Shown: piece by piece, positions 1 through 8,587 of the stretch
Layout: each line of letters starts with the position of its first letter
Position numbering within the stretch: the first letter of the stretch is position 1
Notes under the pieces: generated by a model
Told to the model about the DNA's origin: nothing
The model's database searches: none
What the model saw: only the letters and a program-made list of their open reading frames with translations
Source: Candidatus Aminicenantota bacterium
GTDB taxonomy: Bacteria > Acidobacteriota > Aminicenantia > Aminicenantales > Aminicenantaceae
Length of the DNA: 55,966 nt
Direction of reading: 5' to 3'
Assembly: GCA_030603565.1 (NCBI GenBank)
Contig: JAUVXM010000010.1
Span: 1-55,966, forward strand
Program-made: the position numbers and the translations under genes

Positions 1-140
1 TAATCGCCATTTTTTTACTCTCCGAGCGAGCCGATCTCACAGCACCTGCTTCGTTACAGGGCATTCGCGGTGAAGGACCACAGCTTCATACCCTGTGCCT
101 TGCATCTGCAGCAACCTCGACTCGTGAATAATCCAGGTTA
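1..140 (-). repeat. Family A MITE-like element, copy A1, cut by the window edge
   Basis: This copy reads on the minus strand. It runs from the terminal motif TAACCTGGATTATTCACGAG (near 140 going down) through the conserved middle (GCATCTGCAGCAACC, CGGTGAAGGACCACAGC) to AATCGCCATTTTTTTA at the window edge. The same order of blocks is seen at 10786-11045 and 23405-23665. It lies 2 bases from the lpxK stop codon. No reading frame is conserved between copies, so I treat it as a non-coding mobile repeat. Confidence 0.85.
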
Positions 141-142
141 GA

Positions 143-1138
143 TTATTGCTCCCTTTTTTCCAATCGGGACCATAGCCAGGTGTAAAAAGCCTCTTCTATT
201 TTGAGATCTATTTTAAGAAAATAGAGGGGGAGAGATACAAGCTCTTTAATATCAGCCAACTTCACCATATCTTTTTCGGTAGTAATGATAATATCTGCTT
301 GGAAGGAAAGATAATTCTGTTTTATTTTTTCTATAGATTTTGGGGGATAAGGGTGGTGGTCCGGAAATTTTAAAAATTTTACCGGATTTACTCCTAATTT
401 TTTCAAAGAGGTTTTGAACCTTTCCGGCCGGGCTATACCACTGAATGAGAGTACGGTTTTATTATTAAGCTCTGCCGGGGGCAGGAGCTGTTTAGTGAAA
501 ATGGAGTACAATCCTTTGTTTACTACTGAATATGAATAAGATTGTATTTGAGGGACTTTTTTTTGGAGAGAGGACTTTATCTGTTTATCTCTATTTTCTT
601 TGATAAGGATAGCGTGGCTCCTCCCTATAGATGACCTGGGTTCGCGCAGCATTATTTTTTCTTTTGGATCGTACATAACGATGTTGATATCTTTTTCCAG
701 GGGATGGTACTGAAAAGCATCATCAAGTACCACAATATCGAATCCTGATTCTTTTGCTTTTCGGCATCCGGACAGACGGTCCTTGCCAATAAAAATACCG
801 GCTTCAGTAATGCTTCTGGAGATCATAAAAGGCTCGTCTCCAGATTCCCGCCAGGTACCGAAAATGCTCCGGCCGTTAGAGAGCATGCCACCGGATCGCT
901 CCCATTTTCCCCGGTATCCTCTAGCAACAAGAGCCGGCTTGTATGATGTTTTTAAAAGCGCGGATAAGATGTGTTTTGCCATGGGGGTTTTTTCAGAGCC
1001 GCCAAATGAGATATTCCCTATACTGATAACCGGAAGAGGCGATTTTTTTGGCTTGAAGAATTTCCATCTATATAATAGGTTTATGATTAGGCAATTTAAT
1101 TTATAGATAAAAGAAGCAGGATATAAAAGAAACCTCAT
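143..1138 (-). CDS. lpxK: Tetraacyldisaccharide 4'-kinase (lipid A kinase)
   Basis: LpxK phosphorylates the 4' position of the tetraacyldisaccharide 1-phosphate in lipid A synthesis, on the cytoplasmic face of the inner membrane. The sequence shows the family's modified Walker A region (ISIGNISFGGSEKTP), the KPALVARGYRGK segment and the VLDDAFQY motif matching the usual DDGFQH, and has normal family length (331 residues from this start). An N-terminal hydrophobic stretch (RFLLYPASFIYKL) fits the membrane-binding helix. The frame is open to a TTG at 1189, but the ATG at 1138 is preceded by GGAG at good spacing and starts where the family starts, so I prefer it. It stands alone, divergent from the lipoprotein gene at 1256. 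Its presence implies an LPS-bearing outer membrane. Confidence 0.93.
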   Translation of the reverse strand: MRFLLYPASFIYKLNCLIINLLYRWKFFKPKKSPLPVISIGNISFGGSEKTPMAKHILSALLKTSYKPALVARGYRGKWERSGGMLSNGRSIFGTWRESGDEPFMISRSITEAGIFIGKDRLSGCRKAKESGFDIVVLDDAFQYHPLEKDINIVMYDPKEKIMLREPRSSIGRSHAILIKENRDKQIKSSLQKKVPQIQSYSYSVVNKGLYSIFTKQLLPPAELNNKTVLSFSGIARPERFKTSLKKLGVNPVKFLKFPDHHPYPPKSIEKIKQNYLSFQADIIITTEKDMVKLADIKELVSLPLYFLKIDLKIEEAFYTWLWSRLEKREQ

Positions 1139-1192
1139 TTTCTCCAGGACTATACTATATAGGCGTTTTACTTTCAAGGTGATTACCAAAAC

Positions 1193-1221
1193 TTTACATC
1201 CCCGGTATATTTATTTATAAT
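1193..1221 (+). promoter_or_regulatory. Candidate sigma-70 promoter for the lipoprotein gene at 1256
   Basis: TTTACA (1193-1198) and a perfect TATAAT (1216-1221) are separated by 17 bases. They lie 35 bases ahead of the start codon of the downstream gene, which has a strong AAGGAGGAG ribosome site at about 1243-1251. Confidence 0.6.
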
Positions 1222-1255
1222 GATTGTCGATATTTATTAACTAAGGAGGAGAATC

Positions 1256-2122
1256 ATGTTAAAAAAAACAATGGTAGTTTTAATTGCTGTATTGATGACA
1301 GTTGTGTTATTTAATTGCAAGAAAAAACCCCAAATAAAAGGCGTAAACTTAGATGTTTCCTTTTCTGAGGAAAAATTGTCTGATGATTTAATAACCGACT
1401 TGCAGCTTACCTGGAAAACTGATAGTGAGTTTGTGAAGATGAGCGAGGATTTTAATATTTTTATTCATTTCTGGCATGGAAATAACCTGCTTTTCCGGGA
1501 AGATTATATTCCGGAGATTCCGACCTCAACCTGGGAAGTAGATAAAGAATATAAATATTCCAAGCGAATTTACATTCCAGCATTCATTGATGAGTTTGAT
1601 CCTAATTTTAAAGGAGAAGAGACCCTCAAGCTATCTATAGGGTTTTTCTCGCCTTATGATGAAAGTGGAGAGTCAAAACAGCTTGTGATGGAAAAAAAGA
1701 TAAAGGTATTCCCCCCGCCTTTGGATACACCTGAGATTCTTTATGAAGACGGGTGGTATAATCTGGAAACTAACCCTGATTCTTTCCTTAAACAGTGGAG
1801 ATGGACAGCAAAGAAAGCAAAATGCATTATTGATAATCCCCATAGGGATGCTTTACTGATAATAAAAGGGGGAGTCAATAAAGGCGCTCTCCAGGACCAG
1901 AAAGTAATTTTTATGATTAATGATTTAATCCTTGATGAATTCATTGCAGAGGATTCCAGCTTTGAAAAAACGTATAATATCGAAAAGGAAAGATTGGGCG
2001 AGAGTGATGAGTTTTATCTAACGATTGTGACAGATAAATCTTTTATCCCTGCAGAGATCTTACCGGACTCCGGAGATGAGCGGGAACTCGGCTTGCAGAT
2101 TTCTTTTTTATATTTTAGGTAA
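1256..2122 (+). CDS. Hypothetical lipoprotein
   Basis: I do not recognise this family. The 288-residue product starts with a lysine pair, a hydrophobic stretch and a lipobox ending LFNC at about residue 21, followed by four positive residues, so it is a predicted lipoprotein. The mature part looks beta-rich with many aromatic residues (IFIHFWHGNNLLF, YEDGWYNLET), no enzyme motif and no membrane segment. A strong ribosome site (AAGGAGGAG) and a good promoter precede it. It is a single gene, divergent from lpxK and convergent with the coiled-coil gene at 2136. A role at the cell envelope is an inference from the signal alone. Confidence 0.7.
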   Translation: MLKKTMVVLIAVLMTVVLFNCKKKPQIKGVNLDVSFSEEKLSDDLITDLQLTWKTDSEFVKMSEDFNIFIHFWHGNNLLFREDYIPEIPTSTWEVDKEYKYSKRIYIPAFIDEFDPNFKGEETLKLSIGFFSPYDESGESKQLVMEKKIKVFPPPLDTPEILYEDGWYNLETNPDSFLKQWRWTAKKAKCIIDNPHRDALLIIKGGVNKGALQDQKVIFMINDLILDEFIAEDSSFEKTYNIEKERLGESDEFYLTIVTDKSFIPAEILPDSGDERELGLQISFLYFR

Positions 2123-2135
2123 GGATCATAGAAAA

Positions 2136-2669
2136 TTATTTCCGGTTTTTCTTTTGGGTGTCTAACTGTTTTTTCAGTCTTTCTGCATCCTCTTGAGCTT
2201 TTTGCAATTGAAGGTAAGTCAGGCTGATTTGCTGTTGAATTTGGTTTTTTGGGGTCATGTCAGGCATGCGGTAAAATTGCTGCCATAATGCTCTCATTTT
2301 TAAAGTTAGCAGTCCTACATGTTCATTAGCTTCTTGGTATTTTTTTTCCAGCTCATTTTTTTCTTCGGCGCTGCTCCGGCCCCTATCTCTTGATTTTGCT
2401 GAGATTATAACCGGGATTTGCTGGGGTGGAGCTGGGATGCTTGATTTGACAGTCTTTGAATTTGCAGCTTGAGTGGCGATAGCAGTAGTTGTTCTGTTAA
2501 ACTTTTTTAAATCAGCGTTAGTTACCAAGGTTGCTTTATTGCCTTTGAGTTTTTCTCTTCGCTCTGCTTCTTTTTTTGCCAATTCTACCAGGCTTTGTGA
2601 GTGCGCAAGTGTGGTGCATAGTAATGGAAGGATTATTAGTGCCAATAGTTTCTTTATGTTAATGCTCAT
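2136..2669 (-). CDS. Exported coiled-coil hypothetical protein
   Basis: From the ATG at 2669 the product has a signal peptide (short basic start, hydrophobic core ALIILPLLCTTLAHS) followed by a lysine/glutamate-rich helix (VELAKKEAERREKLKG). The C-terminal half (about residues 105-175) is glutamine/leucine-rich and predicted coiled coil. No domain is recognised. The frame is open upstream to 2774, but the extra residues do not look like part of the protein. AAGGGAG directly abuts the ATG at 2669, which is too close for a normal ribosome site, so the exact start is uncertain. A periplasmic location is inferred. Confidence 0.6.
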   Translation of the reverse strand: MSINIKKLLALIILPLLCTTLAHSQSLVELAKKEAERREKLKGNKATLVTNADLKKFNRTTTAIATQAANSKTVKSSIPAPPQQIPVIISAKSRDRGRSSAEEKNELEKKYQEANEHVGLLTLKMRALWQQFYRMPDMTPKNQIQQQISLTYLQLQKAQEDAERLKKQLDTQKKNRK

Positions 2670-2768
2670 CTCCCTTACGAATATCCAAATATAATATATA
2701 AGATTGAAGGAATTAGTCAACTCGGAAACTCCCAGGAGCTCCCCCATTTTTTTAAGCTTTATAGCAAT

Positions 2769-2923
2769 AAGCAAGAATCAGGTCAGTTGATACGAAAACA
2801 CGCGGATTTTCCCCAGCGAGAAAAATCCGCTCGGATACAGTCTTCGCTCTCTTCTCCTTAAAGGAGAAGAACCATGCCCGCTCATCCTTGCTCACGGTTT
2901 TCTTAATCAATTGACCTAATTCT
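2769..2923 (-). repeat. Family B MITE-like element, copy B1
   Basis: The element is bounded by imperfect inverted ends (GAATCAGGTCAGTTGAT at one side, GAATTAGGTCAATTGAT read from the other). It contains two hairpins (CTTCTCCTT/AAGGAGAAG and GCGGATTTT/AAAATCCGC). A second near-identical copy lies at 11823-11977. The 125 bases between it and comEC hold nothing else that I can identify. Confidence 0.75.
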
Positions 2924-3048
2924 TTTTTACAGAGCTTCAATTCAAAAAAAAATGGTTTCCCTCTTACCCTTTGCATCAACTAATCGGGAGATGAACCTAA
3001 ATTTTGAGGGGAGTCCCTGGTAAACTCCGTGTTTGGTTTTAATAATTT

Positions 3049-5424
3049 TTATTTGTAAGTACTAACGGAGATGCTTTTTCCGTTCGATTTCAATTCTATG
3101 GCCCCATGAATATTGGTTTGATAGACAGCAGCCCCGATTTGAGCATATCTTTCCAGTATCTGAACTGAAGGGAGATTATATGGATTATTATTCCCTACTG
3201 ATATGAGGATGATTTTTGGAGAGACTGCTTTGAGGAAAGCCGGGGAGCTGGAAGATTTACTTCCGTGATGAGGGGATTTTAGAACCTGACTTTTCAGGTC
3301 TTCCCCTGAGGCGATGATCTCGGCTTCGGCCTCCAATTCAATGTCTCCGGTGAGAAGAAAAGAAGTATTTTTGTAAGTAAGTTTTAGGACTAGAGATTGA
3401 TTATTATGCACAGAGATAATGGCTTTTCTGCATCTGTCAGGATGAAGTGCTTCGATTTTAATTTTTCCCAAGGTGATTTTATCGCCTCGAAAGATGGTTT
3501 TGTGAGAAAGGCCGGCCGGAAGTGTAGCCTTAAAAAGAGTATAATCCTTGTTATCTTGCGGAATGTAGGCTTCCCAGAATTCTCCTATTTTAAAATTTTT
3601 TACTACGGATCTTAATCCATTCATGTGATCGGGATGAGCGTGAGATAGGACCAGATAATCTATTTTTTTTATTCCCTTGTGCCAGAGGGCTGGGGAGACT
3701 ACATTTTCCCCTATGTCAAATGTGTCGGTTCGGGAACCGCCGCCATCGATCAGCATTTTTTTGCGGCCGGGGAATTCGACCAGGATGGAATCACCTTGAC
3801 CTATGTCAAGAGCCGTGATTTTCAGGTCTTTGCAGGATGATGTGAAGGGATAGGAAATCATAATTAAAAAACAGACCAGGAAGAGGACCGGGACAGTGAT
3901 CCGAATTTTTTTATCCCTGAAAGGAATTAAGAAAAGAATAAGCAGGGAGTAATAGGAAATTATTGTAAATAAATGGGGGCCGGGGATTCTGTAGGATAAG
4001 AATGAAACCTGGGAGGAAAGATGGGTTAAATGGAGAAGTAGGCTTATTAGAAAGTTAAGAATAGGGACAAAAAGCTGGGTCGGCCCAAAAACAATAAAAG
4101 ATAGAAGGAAAAATAAATATCCGCCTGCCATTACCAATGCAACAAGGGGGAATGCTGCGTAATTCAAGAGAAAGGCTGAAAAGGATACTCGATTGAAAGT
4201 ACTTAAAAGAATCGGGAGGATTCCAAGCTGGGCGCATAAGGTGAAAGCAAAGATCTCACTTATACGGAGGGGAAGCCGGGGAAGATATTTGATGATTTTG
4301 GGAAAAAAAAGAATAATTGATAAGGTTGCGGCAAATGTTAGTTGGAAACCTGCTGAAAAAAGGTTAAAAGGATTAATCAGAAGAAGAAAGAAGGCGCTTG
4401 CGGAGAGGGTATTGAGCAGGGCAGCATTATTCCAGATAAGTTTTGCGGTCAGATAGGCGAGAGTCATTATAGTGGCACGGAGTACGGAAGGCCGCCCTTC
4501 CACCAGCAATACGTAAAAAATAAGGAATCCCATTAATAATAAGTAGCTTCCTCGCTCAGGAATTCGCAAGAGTTTGAAAAATGAAAACAGGAAAAATGAG
4601 ATTATTGCGATATGGGCACCTGAAATGGCAAAAAGATGATACAGTCCGGAATCTTGGAAGGACCGGATCACAGATGTGTCCAACCTATTTCTCTCGCCTA
4701 ATATTAATGCTTCAAGCACTGCTCCCTGCGGGGACAAACCGCTCTGGTTTCCAGATGGGAAAAACTTTTCTATCTTATCCTGCAGTTTTAACCTGAGCCA
4801 TGAAATTATGTGCAGAGGGGAATAGGCTTTTCCGTCTTTGATTTTTTCAACCAGCAGCGGGGATTTTGTGTAGGCTGATTTATGAATTCCCTGGGTTTTC
4901 AGATAAAGCCCGAATGGAGGTGTCTGAAAATTGTGATAGCCGCTCAAAGAACTGATTTTTGCTGATACTTTAATCCTGTCGCCTATGAGAAGATTCAAGG
5001 GAGAGGAAAATTCCGAGGAATGATATACGGATATGCGAAGCAGGCCTTCTGCTTTTATTTCCTGTTTGCGGTAAATTATTTTTTTGACTTTAAGGTAAAG
5101 AAGGTCTTTGTCTATGCCGCGAGAGGGGGATTTAGATAAATTACCGGTAAAATCGATGTATTCAGGTGCATCGAATTTGTAGAGAGGGTTATTCGTGTAA
5201 TTAATTTCAGAAAAAGAGTAGAGGCTTGCTCCCAGGAAAAAGGTCATCAATAAAATAAAAAGCAAAGTTATGTTTTCTTTTCGATATAAAAAAAAGAATA
5301 CCCAGGCAGAAACTGAACATATAAGTAAGCTTGTTATCTGCCAGGAAAGGCAGGGAGCGAGAAGTGAAGCAAAAAATATCCCTGAGACTAAGGGTAAAAC
5401 CAATAATAGAAATGGGAATGCCAT
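3049..5424 (-). CDS. comEC: ComEC/Rec2-type DNA uptake channel
   Basis: ComEC forms the inner-membrane channel that takes up single-stranded DNA in natural transformation. The 791-residue protein has the family's three parts: an N-terminal membrane/OB-fold region (about 1-190), a polytopic competence domain (about 220-520, with LYHLFAISGAHIAII) and a C-terminal metallo-beta-lactamase-like domain (about 540-791, with TALDIGQGDS, LIDGGGS, SHAHPDHMNG and SPHHGS). The metal-binding histidines of that domain are present. It starts 11 bases after the amidohydrolase gene and is probably cotranscribed with it. No other competence gene is seen in the window, so uptake ability is not established. Confidence 0.93.
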   Translation of the reverse strand: MAFPFLLLVLPLVSGIFFASLLAPCLSWQITSLLICSVSAWVFFFLYRKENITLLFILLMTFFLGASLYSFSEINYTNNPLYKFDAPEYIDFTGNLSKSPSRGIDKDLLYLKVKKIIYRKQEIKAEGLLRISVYHSSEFSSPLNLLIGDRIKVSAKISSLSGYHNFQTPPFGLYLKTQGIHKSAYTKSPLLVEKIKDGKAYSPLHIISWLRLKLQDKIEKFFPSGNQSGLSPQGAVLEALILGERNRLDTSVIRSFQDSGLYHLFAISGAHIAIISFFLFSFFKLLRIPERGSYLLLMGFLIFYVLLVEGRPSVLRATIMTLAYLTAKLIWNNAALLNTLSASAFFLLLINPFNLFSAGFQLTFAATLSIILFFPKIIKYLPRLPLRISEIFAFTLCAQLGILPILLSTFNRVSFSAFLLNYAAFPLVALVMAGGYLFFLLSFIVFGPTQLFVPILNFLISLLLHLTHLSSQVSFLSYRIPGPHLFTIISYYSLLILFLIPFRDKKIRITVPVLFLVCFLIMISYPFTSSCKDLKITALDIGQGDSILVEFPGRKKMLIDGGGSRTDTFDIGENVVSPALWHKGIKKIDYLVLSHAHPDHMNGLRSVVKNFKIGEFWEAYIPQDNKDYTLFKATLPAGLSHKTIFRGDKITLGKIKIEALHPDRCRKAIISVHNNQSLVLKLTYKNTSFLLTGDIELEAEAEIIASGEDLKSQVLKSPHHGSKSSSSPAFLKAVSPKIILISVGNNNPYNLPSVQILERYAQIGAAVYQTNIHGAIELKSNGKSISVSTYK

Positions 5425-5435
5425 AATAAAAGATA

Positions 5436-6740
5436 TCAGTATAAGTTAGAACCAAAACTATCCTGAGAAGCCAGGCAGTCAAGCAGAAGATAACAAGCGA
5501 TTTTTATGCCAAGTGCGATACTGCGTTCATCAGGGTTAAAAAATGGGCTGTGTAAAGGTGGCATTGTTTTTTGGCCGGGAGGTTTTACTCCCAGAAAAAA
5601 ATAGAACCCTGGAATTTTTTGACTGAATATTGAGAAGTCTTCTGAAACCATTTGCGGCTGGAGAGGCAGAACATTGTCTTTACCAACTGCTTCTTGAAGT
5701 ACCGGAAGCATGATGTCTCCCAGGCCAGGATGATTATAAACCGGGGGAGCGCCTTCCCGGTAATTGAAAGTATAATTTGCTCCGAAAGGATGGGTTATAC
5801 CTTGGACAATATTTTCCAGCATGGTTTCGATTTTAGTTCTGTTTGTCCGCGTTAATGTTCTTACTGTACCCTCTAGGGTAACTGAGTCGGCAATTATGTT
5901 TGACCTCCCCCCACCTCTGATTTTTCCGATGGACACAACAGCCGGGTCTGAGGGATCGATCATGCGGTCCATAAAGGATTGGATAGAGACAATAGTATGG
6001 GCTGCTAAAGTGATGGCATCTATTCCTTCATATGGTCTGGCCCCATGGGAACTTTTTCCTTTGATTATAATTTCAACCGTATCCGCTGATGCCATTATGG
6101 ACCCGGTGGAAAAAAGGGTTTGTCCCACCTCAATACTAGGCCATACGTGTTGTCCAAAGATAGCCATAACCGGAGGATCCTTCAGAACACCTTCTTTTTC
6201 CATCAGGGAGGCGCCTCCTTCTTCACCTTTGGGAGGGCCTTCTTCTGCCGGCTGGAAGATGAATTTAATGTTACCTTTTATCTTATCTTTTAAATTACTA
6301 AGCACTATTGCGGTTCCCAGTGCTATTGACATATGGATGTCGTGGCCGCAGGCATGCATAACCCCAGGATTAAGCGATGTATAGGGGACGTGGGTTTTTT
6401 CGTGAATGGGAAGAGCGTCCATGTCTGCTCTTAGTCCGAGTGTGAAGCCTTCATGATTTCCTTCTAATAAGCCGGATACTCCGGTTCCAGCAATCCCGGA
6501 TTTAACTTCTATGCCAAGGGACATCAGTTTTGAAGTGATAAGTTTAGAAGTTTCATATTCCCTGTTACTCAGCTCAGGGTTCATATGCAGGAAGCGTCTG
6601 ATTTTTATTATTTCGCTAATGTGTTTTTTGATTTCTTTTTCGATCAGCAGGGCTGTAGCCCTATCTACTGTAAACCCGGCGGGTGAGAAAAATACAAAGA
6701 AAAGAAGCAGGGAAAATAATTTTTTTATCCAAGCTGACAT
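5436..6740 (-). CDS. Exported M20-family amidohydrolase (N-acyl amino acid or hippurate hydrolase type)
   Basis: The enzyme should hydrolyse N-acyl amino acids or related amides with a metal centre. The sequence shows the M20D pattern: LRADMDALPI, MHACGHDIHMS with metal ligands, FQPAEEG, the partner histidine in QHVWPS, and SEDFSIF near the C-terminus. Unlike typical cytoplasmic members, it carries an N-terminal signal peptide (basic start, LFSLLLFFVFFSPAGF core), so it should act in the periplasm or outside. The 434-residue length is normal plus the signal. A TATAAT-like box sits about 20 bases upstream of the start on the minus strand. The exact substrate cannot be told from sequence. Confidence 0.88.
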   Translation of the reverse strand: MSAWIKKLFSLLLFFVFFSPAGFTVDRATALLIEKEIKKHISEIIKIRRFLHMNPELSNREYETSKLITSKLMSLGIEVKSGIAGTGVSGLLEGNHEGFTLGLRADMDALPIHEKTHVPYTSLNPGVMHACGHDIHMSIALGTAIVLSNLKDKIKGNIKFIFQPAEEGPPKGEEGGASLMEKEGVLKDPPVMAIFGQHVWPSIEVGQTLFSTGSIMASADTVEIIIKGKSSHGARPYEGIDAITLAAHTIVSIQSFMDRMIDPSDPAVVSIGKIRGGGRSNIIADSVTLEGTVRTLTRTNRTKIETMLENIVQGITHPFGANYTFNYREGAPPVYNHPGLGDIMLPVLQEAVGKDNVLPLQPQMVSEDFSIFSQKIPGFYFFLGVKPPGQKTMPPLHSPFFNPDERSIALGIKIACYLLLDCLASQDSFGSNLY

Positions 6741-6954
6741 AAATCTATCCTACTACATATTATAATAAAAACTCAAATACTTAATTGTAAAAAACCGGTA
6801 AATAGAAAATGGAAAATAGTAAATTGTACCCATGCAAACTGGGTTATCTGATTTAGCCTGATTTATTCACGAGTCGAGGTTGCCGTAGATGCAAGGCACA
6901 ATGGATGCAGCTGTGGTTTTCACCGTGCCATTTTTTTATGAATAGGTCAGGTTA
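6741..6954 (-). repeat. Intergenic run with family A copy A2 (6853-6954)
   Basis: The first 110 bases are AT-rich and hold a short fragment resembling family C (AAATAGAAAATGGAAAATAGTAAA near 6800). From 6853 a shortened family A copy (about 100 bp, TTAGCCTGATTTATTCACGAG to AATAGGTCAGGTTA) keeps both ends but has lost most of the middle. Its last TTA supplies the TAA stop codon of the minus-strand mutase gene. Confidence 0.75.
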
Positions 6955-8508
6955 GAGGCCTGCTTCCTGATAAGTGCCGAAGTTGTCTTTAAGTATATCA
7001 GAAATTTCGCCCAGAGTTGCCAAACACTTTACCGCCTCAATAATAAAAGGCATGAGATTTTTATTATCGCTTATAGCTTTGTTTAGAGCTTGTAGAGATT
7101 TTTTTGTCAGGGAGGTATCTCTGCGTTTCTTTACTTCTGTTAGCTTTTGGATCTGTTTTTTTTCGATTTCTCTAGGGGGTGAATACAGATCGAATTGGAT
7201 TTTTCCTCCTGAAGTATTGAAGGAATTGAGGCCGACAATAAGCTGCTTTTTTTGTTCGATCTCTTTTTGATAAGCATAAGCGCTGTCCTGAATTTTTTTC
7301 TGGATAAAACCGCTTTCAATGGCTTTAAGCATCCCGCCCATGTCTTCAATTCTGTGAAGATAGTCATTAACGCTGGTTTCGATTCTGTTTGTTAAATTTT
7401 CTATAAAATATGAGCCTCCGAGGGGATCAACTGTATCGGTGGTTCCGCTCTCGTGCGCGATGATCTGTTGGGTGCGAAGGGCGATCCGGGCCGACTCTTG
7501 GCTGGGAAGGGCCAGGGCCTCATCTCTGGAATTTGTGTGCAGGGATTGAGTGCCTCCTATTACGGAAGCCAGGGCCTGCAGGGTGACTCTAATAATATTA
7601 TTATCTGGTTGCTGAGCGGTCAGAGTGGCTCCACTGGTCTGGGTATGAAATCTGAATTTCCATGATTTTGGGTTTTTTGCGTGGAATTTGTCCCGTACTA
7701 TTTTTGCCCATATGCGTCGGGCAGCCCGGAATTTGGCGATTTCTTCGAAAAAATTGTTATGGGCTGCCAGAAAAAATGACAATCTGGGGGCGAAAGTATC
7801 GATTTTTAATCCAGCTTCCCTAGCTGCTTTGATGTAGGTTATTGCATTGGCGAAGGTAAAAGCAAGCTCTTGTACAGCATCAGCACCTGCTTCGCGGATG
7901 TGGTAACCGCTTATACTCATAGTATTCCAAGCAGGGACTTCTTCCTGACAAAAGGCCAGCATATCGGTAATAATTTTTATAGAAGCTTTTGGCGGGTAGA
8001 TATATGTTCCCCGGGCGATATATTCTTTGAGGATGTCATTCTGGATCGTTCCTGTGAGTTGCTTCCATGCAATTCCTTGTTTTTCCGCCAAAACCAGATA
8101 CATGGCAAGCATAATTGCAGCAGTGGAGTTTATCGTCATTGAAACAGAAACTTTTTCCAGAGGGATTCCCTCGAATAGAATTTCCATGTCTTCGAGGCTG
8201 TCAATAGCGACTCCGACTTTTCCGACTTCACCAAGGGCTAGGTTATGGTCCGAATCCAGGCCGACCTGAGTAGGCAGATCAAATGCAACACTTAGGCCGG
8301 TCTGTCCCTGCTCCAAAAGATAGCGGTATCTTTGATTGGATTCCCGAGCAGTTCCGTAACCGGCATATTGGCGCATGGTCCATAACCGCCCCCGGTACAT
8401 ATTTTGGTATATTCCTCTGGTAAATGGATATTCTCCGGCTTTTCCCAGGTCCCTGGAGGGATCGAAGGTGGATAAATCTTTTTCTGAATACTCTCTCTTT
8501 ACTTTCAA
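6952..8508 (-). CDS. Methylmalonyl-CoA mutase, catalytic (large) subunit, probably 5'-truncated
   Basis: The enzyme interconverts methylmalonyl-CoA and succinyl-CoA with adenosylcobalamin. The TIM-barrel catalytic domain is clear ([64 protein letters not shown]). There is no cobalamin-binding domain (DxHxxG), so a separate small subunit must exist elsewhere, as in two-gene mutases. The reported start is a TTG without a ribosome site. Codons upstream of it (IRTS before LKVKREY) still match the family's N-terminal RTSSGIPVK region, but the frame then runs into a stop inside element A3. About 20 N-terminal residues seem lost, or the element donates the start. The stop codon TAA is formed by the edge of element A2. 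Confidence 0.9.
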   Translation of the reverse strand: MKVKREYSEKDLSTFDPSRDLGKAGEYPFTRGIYQNMYRGRLWTMRQYAGYGTARESNQRYRYLLEQGQTGLSVAFDLPTQVGLDSDHNLALGEVGKVGVAIDSLEDMEILFEGIPLEKVSVSMTINSTAAIMLAMYLVLAEKQGIAWKQLTGTIQNDILKEYIARGTYIYPPKASIKIITDMLAFCQEEVPAWNTMSISGYHIREAGADAVQELAFTFANAITYIKAAREAGLKIDTFAPRLSFFLAAHNNFFEEIAKFRAARRIWAKIVRDKFHAKNPKSWKFRFHTQTSGATLTAQQPDNNIIRVTLQALASVIGGTQSLHTNSRDEALALPSQESARIALRTQQIIAHESGTTDTVDPLGGSYFIENLTNRIETSVNDYLHRIEDMGGMLKAIESGFIQKKIQDSAYAYQKEIEQKKQLIVGLNSFNTSGGKIQFDLYSPPREIEKKQIQKLTEVKKRRDTSLTKKSLQALNKAISDNKNLMPFIIEAVKCLATLGEISDILKDNFGTYQEAGL

Positions 8509-8537
8509 AGAAGTTCGGATTTTAAATGCATTTTGTT

Positions 8538-8587
8538 CAGCCTGAACTATTCATAAAAAAATGGCGCCTCGTGAATAATCCAGGTTA
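8538..8587 (-). repeat. Family A short form, copy A3
   Basis: Only 50 bases long: one end (AGCCTGAACTATTCATAAAAAAATGGCG) is fused directly to the other (CTCGTGAATAATCCAGGTTA). The element sits between the mutase start and the enolase stop codon and overlaps the enolase TAA at 8585-8587. The same internally deleted form occurs at 35168-35215. Confidence 0.85.

Noticed and set aside
2752-2979. A 75-codon minus-strand frame across element B1, with the peptide also readable in B2 (about 11835-11977)
   Set aside because: The shared frame follows from the repeat itself. Differences between copies keep the hairpins and not only the codons, there is no ribosome site, and the flanking codons differ. 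It is better explained as a structured repeat.
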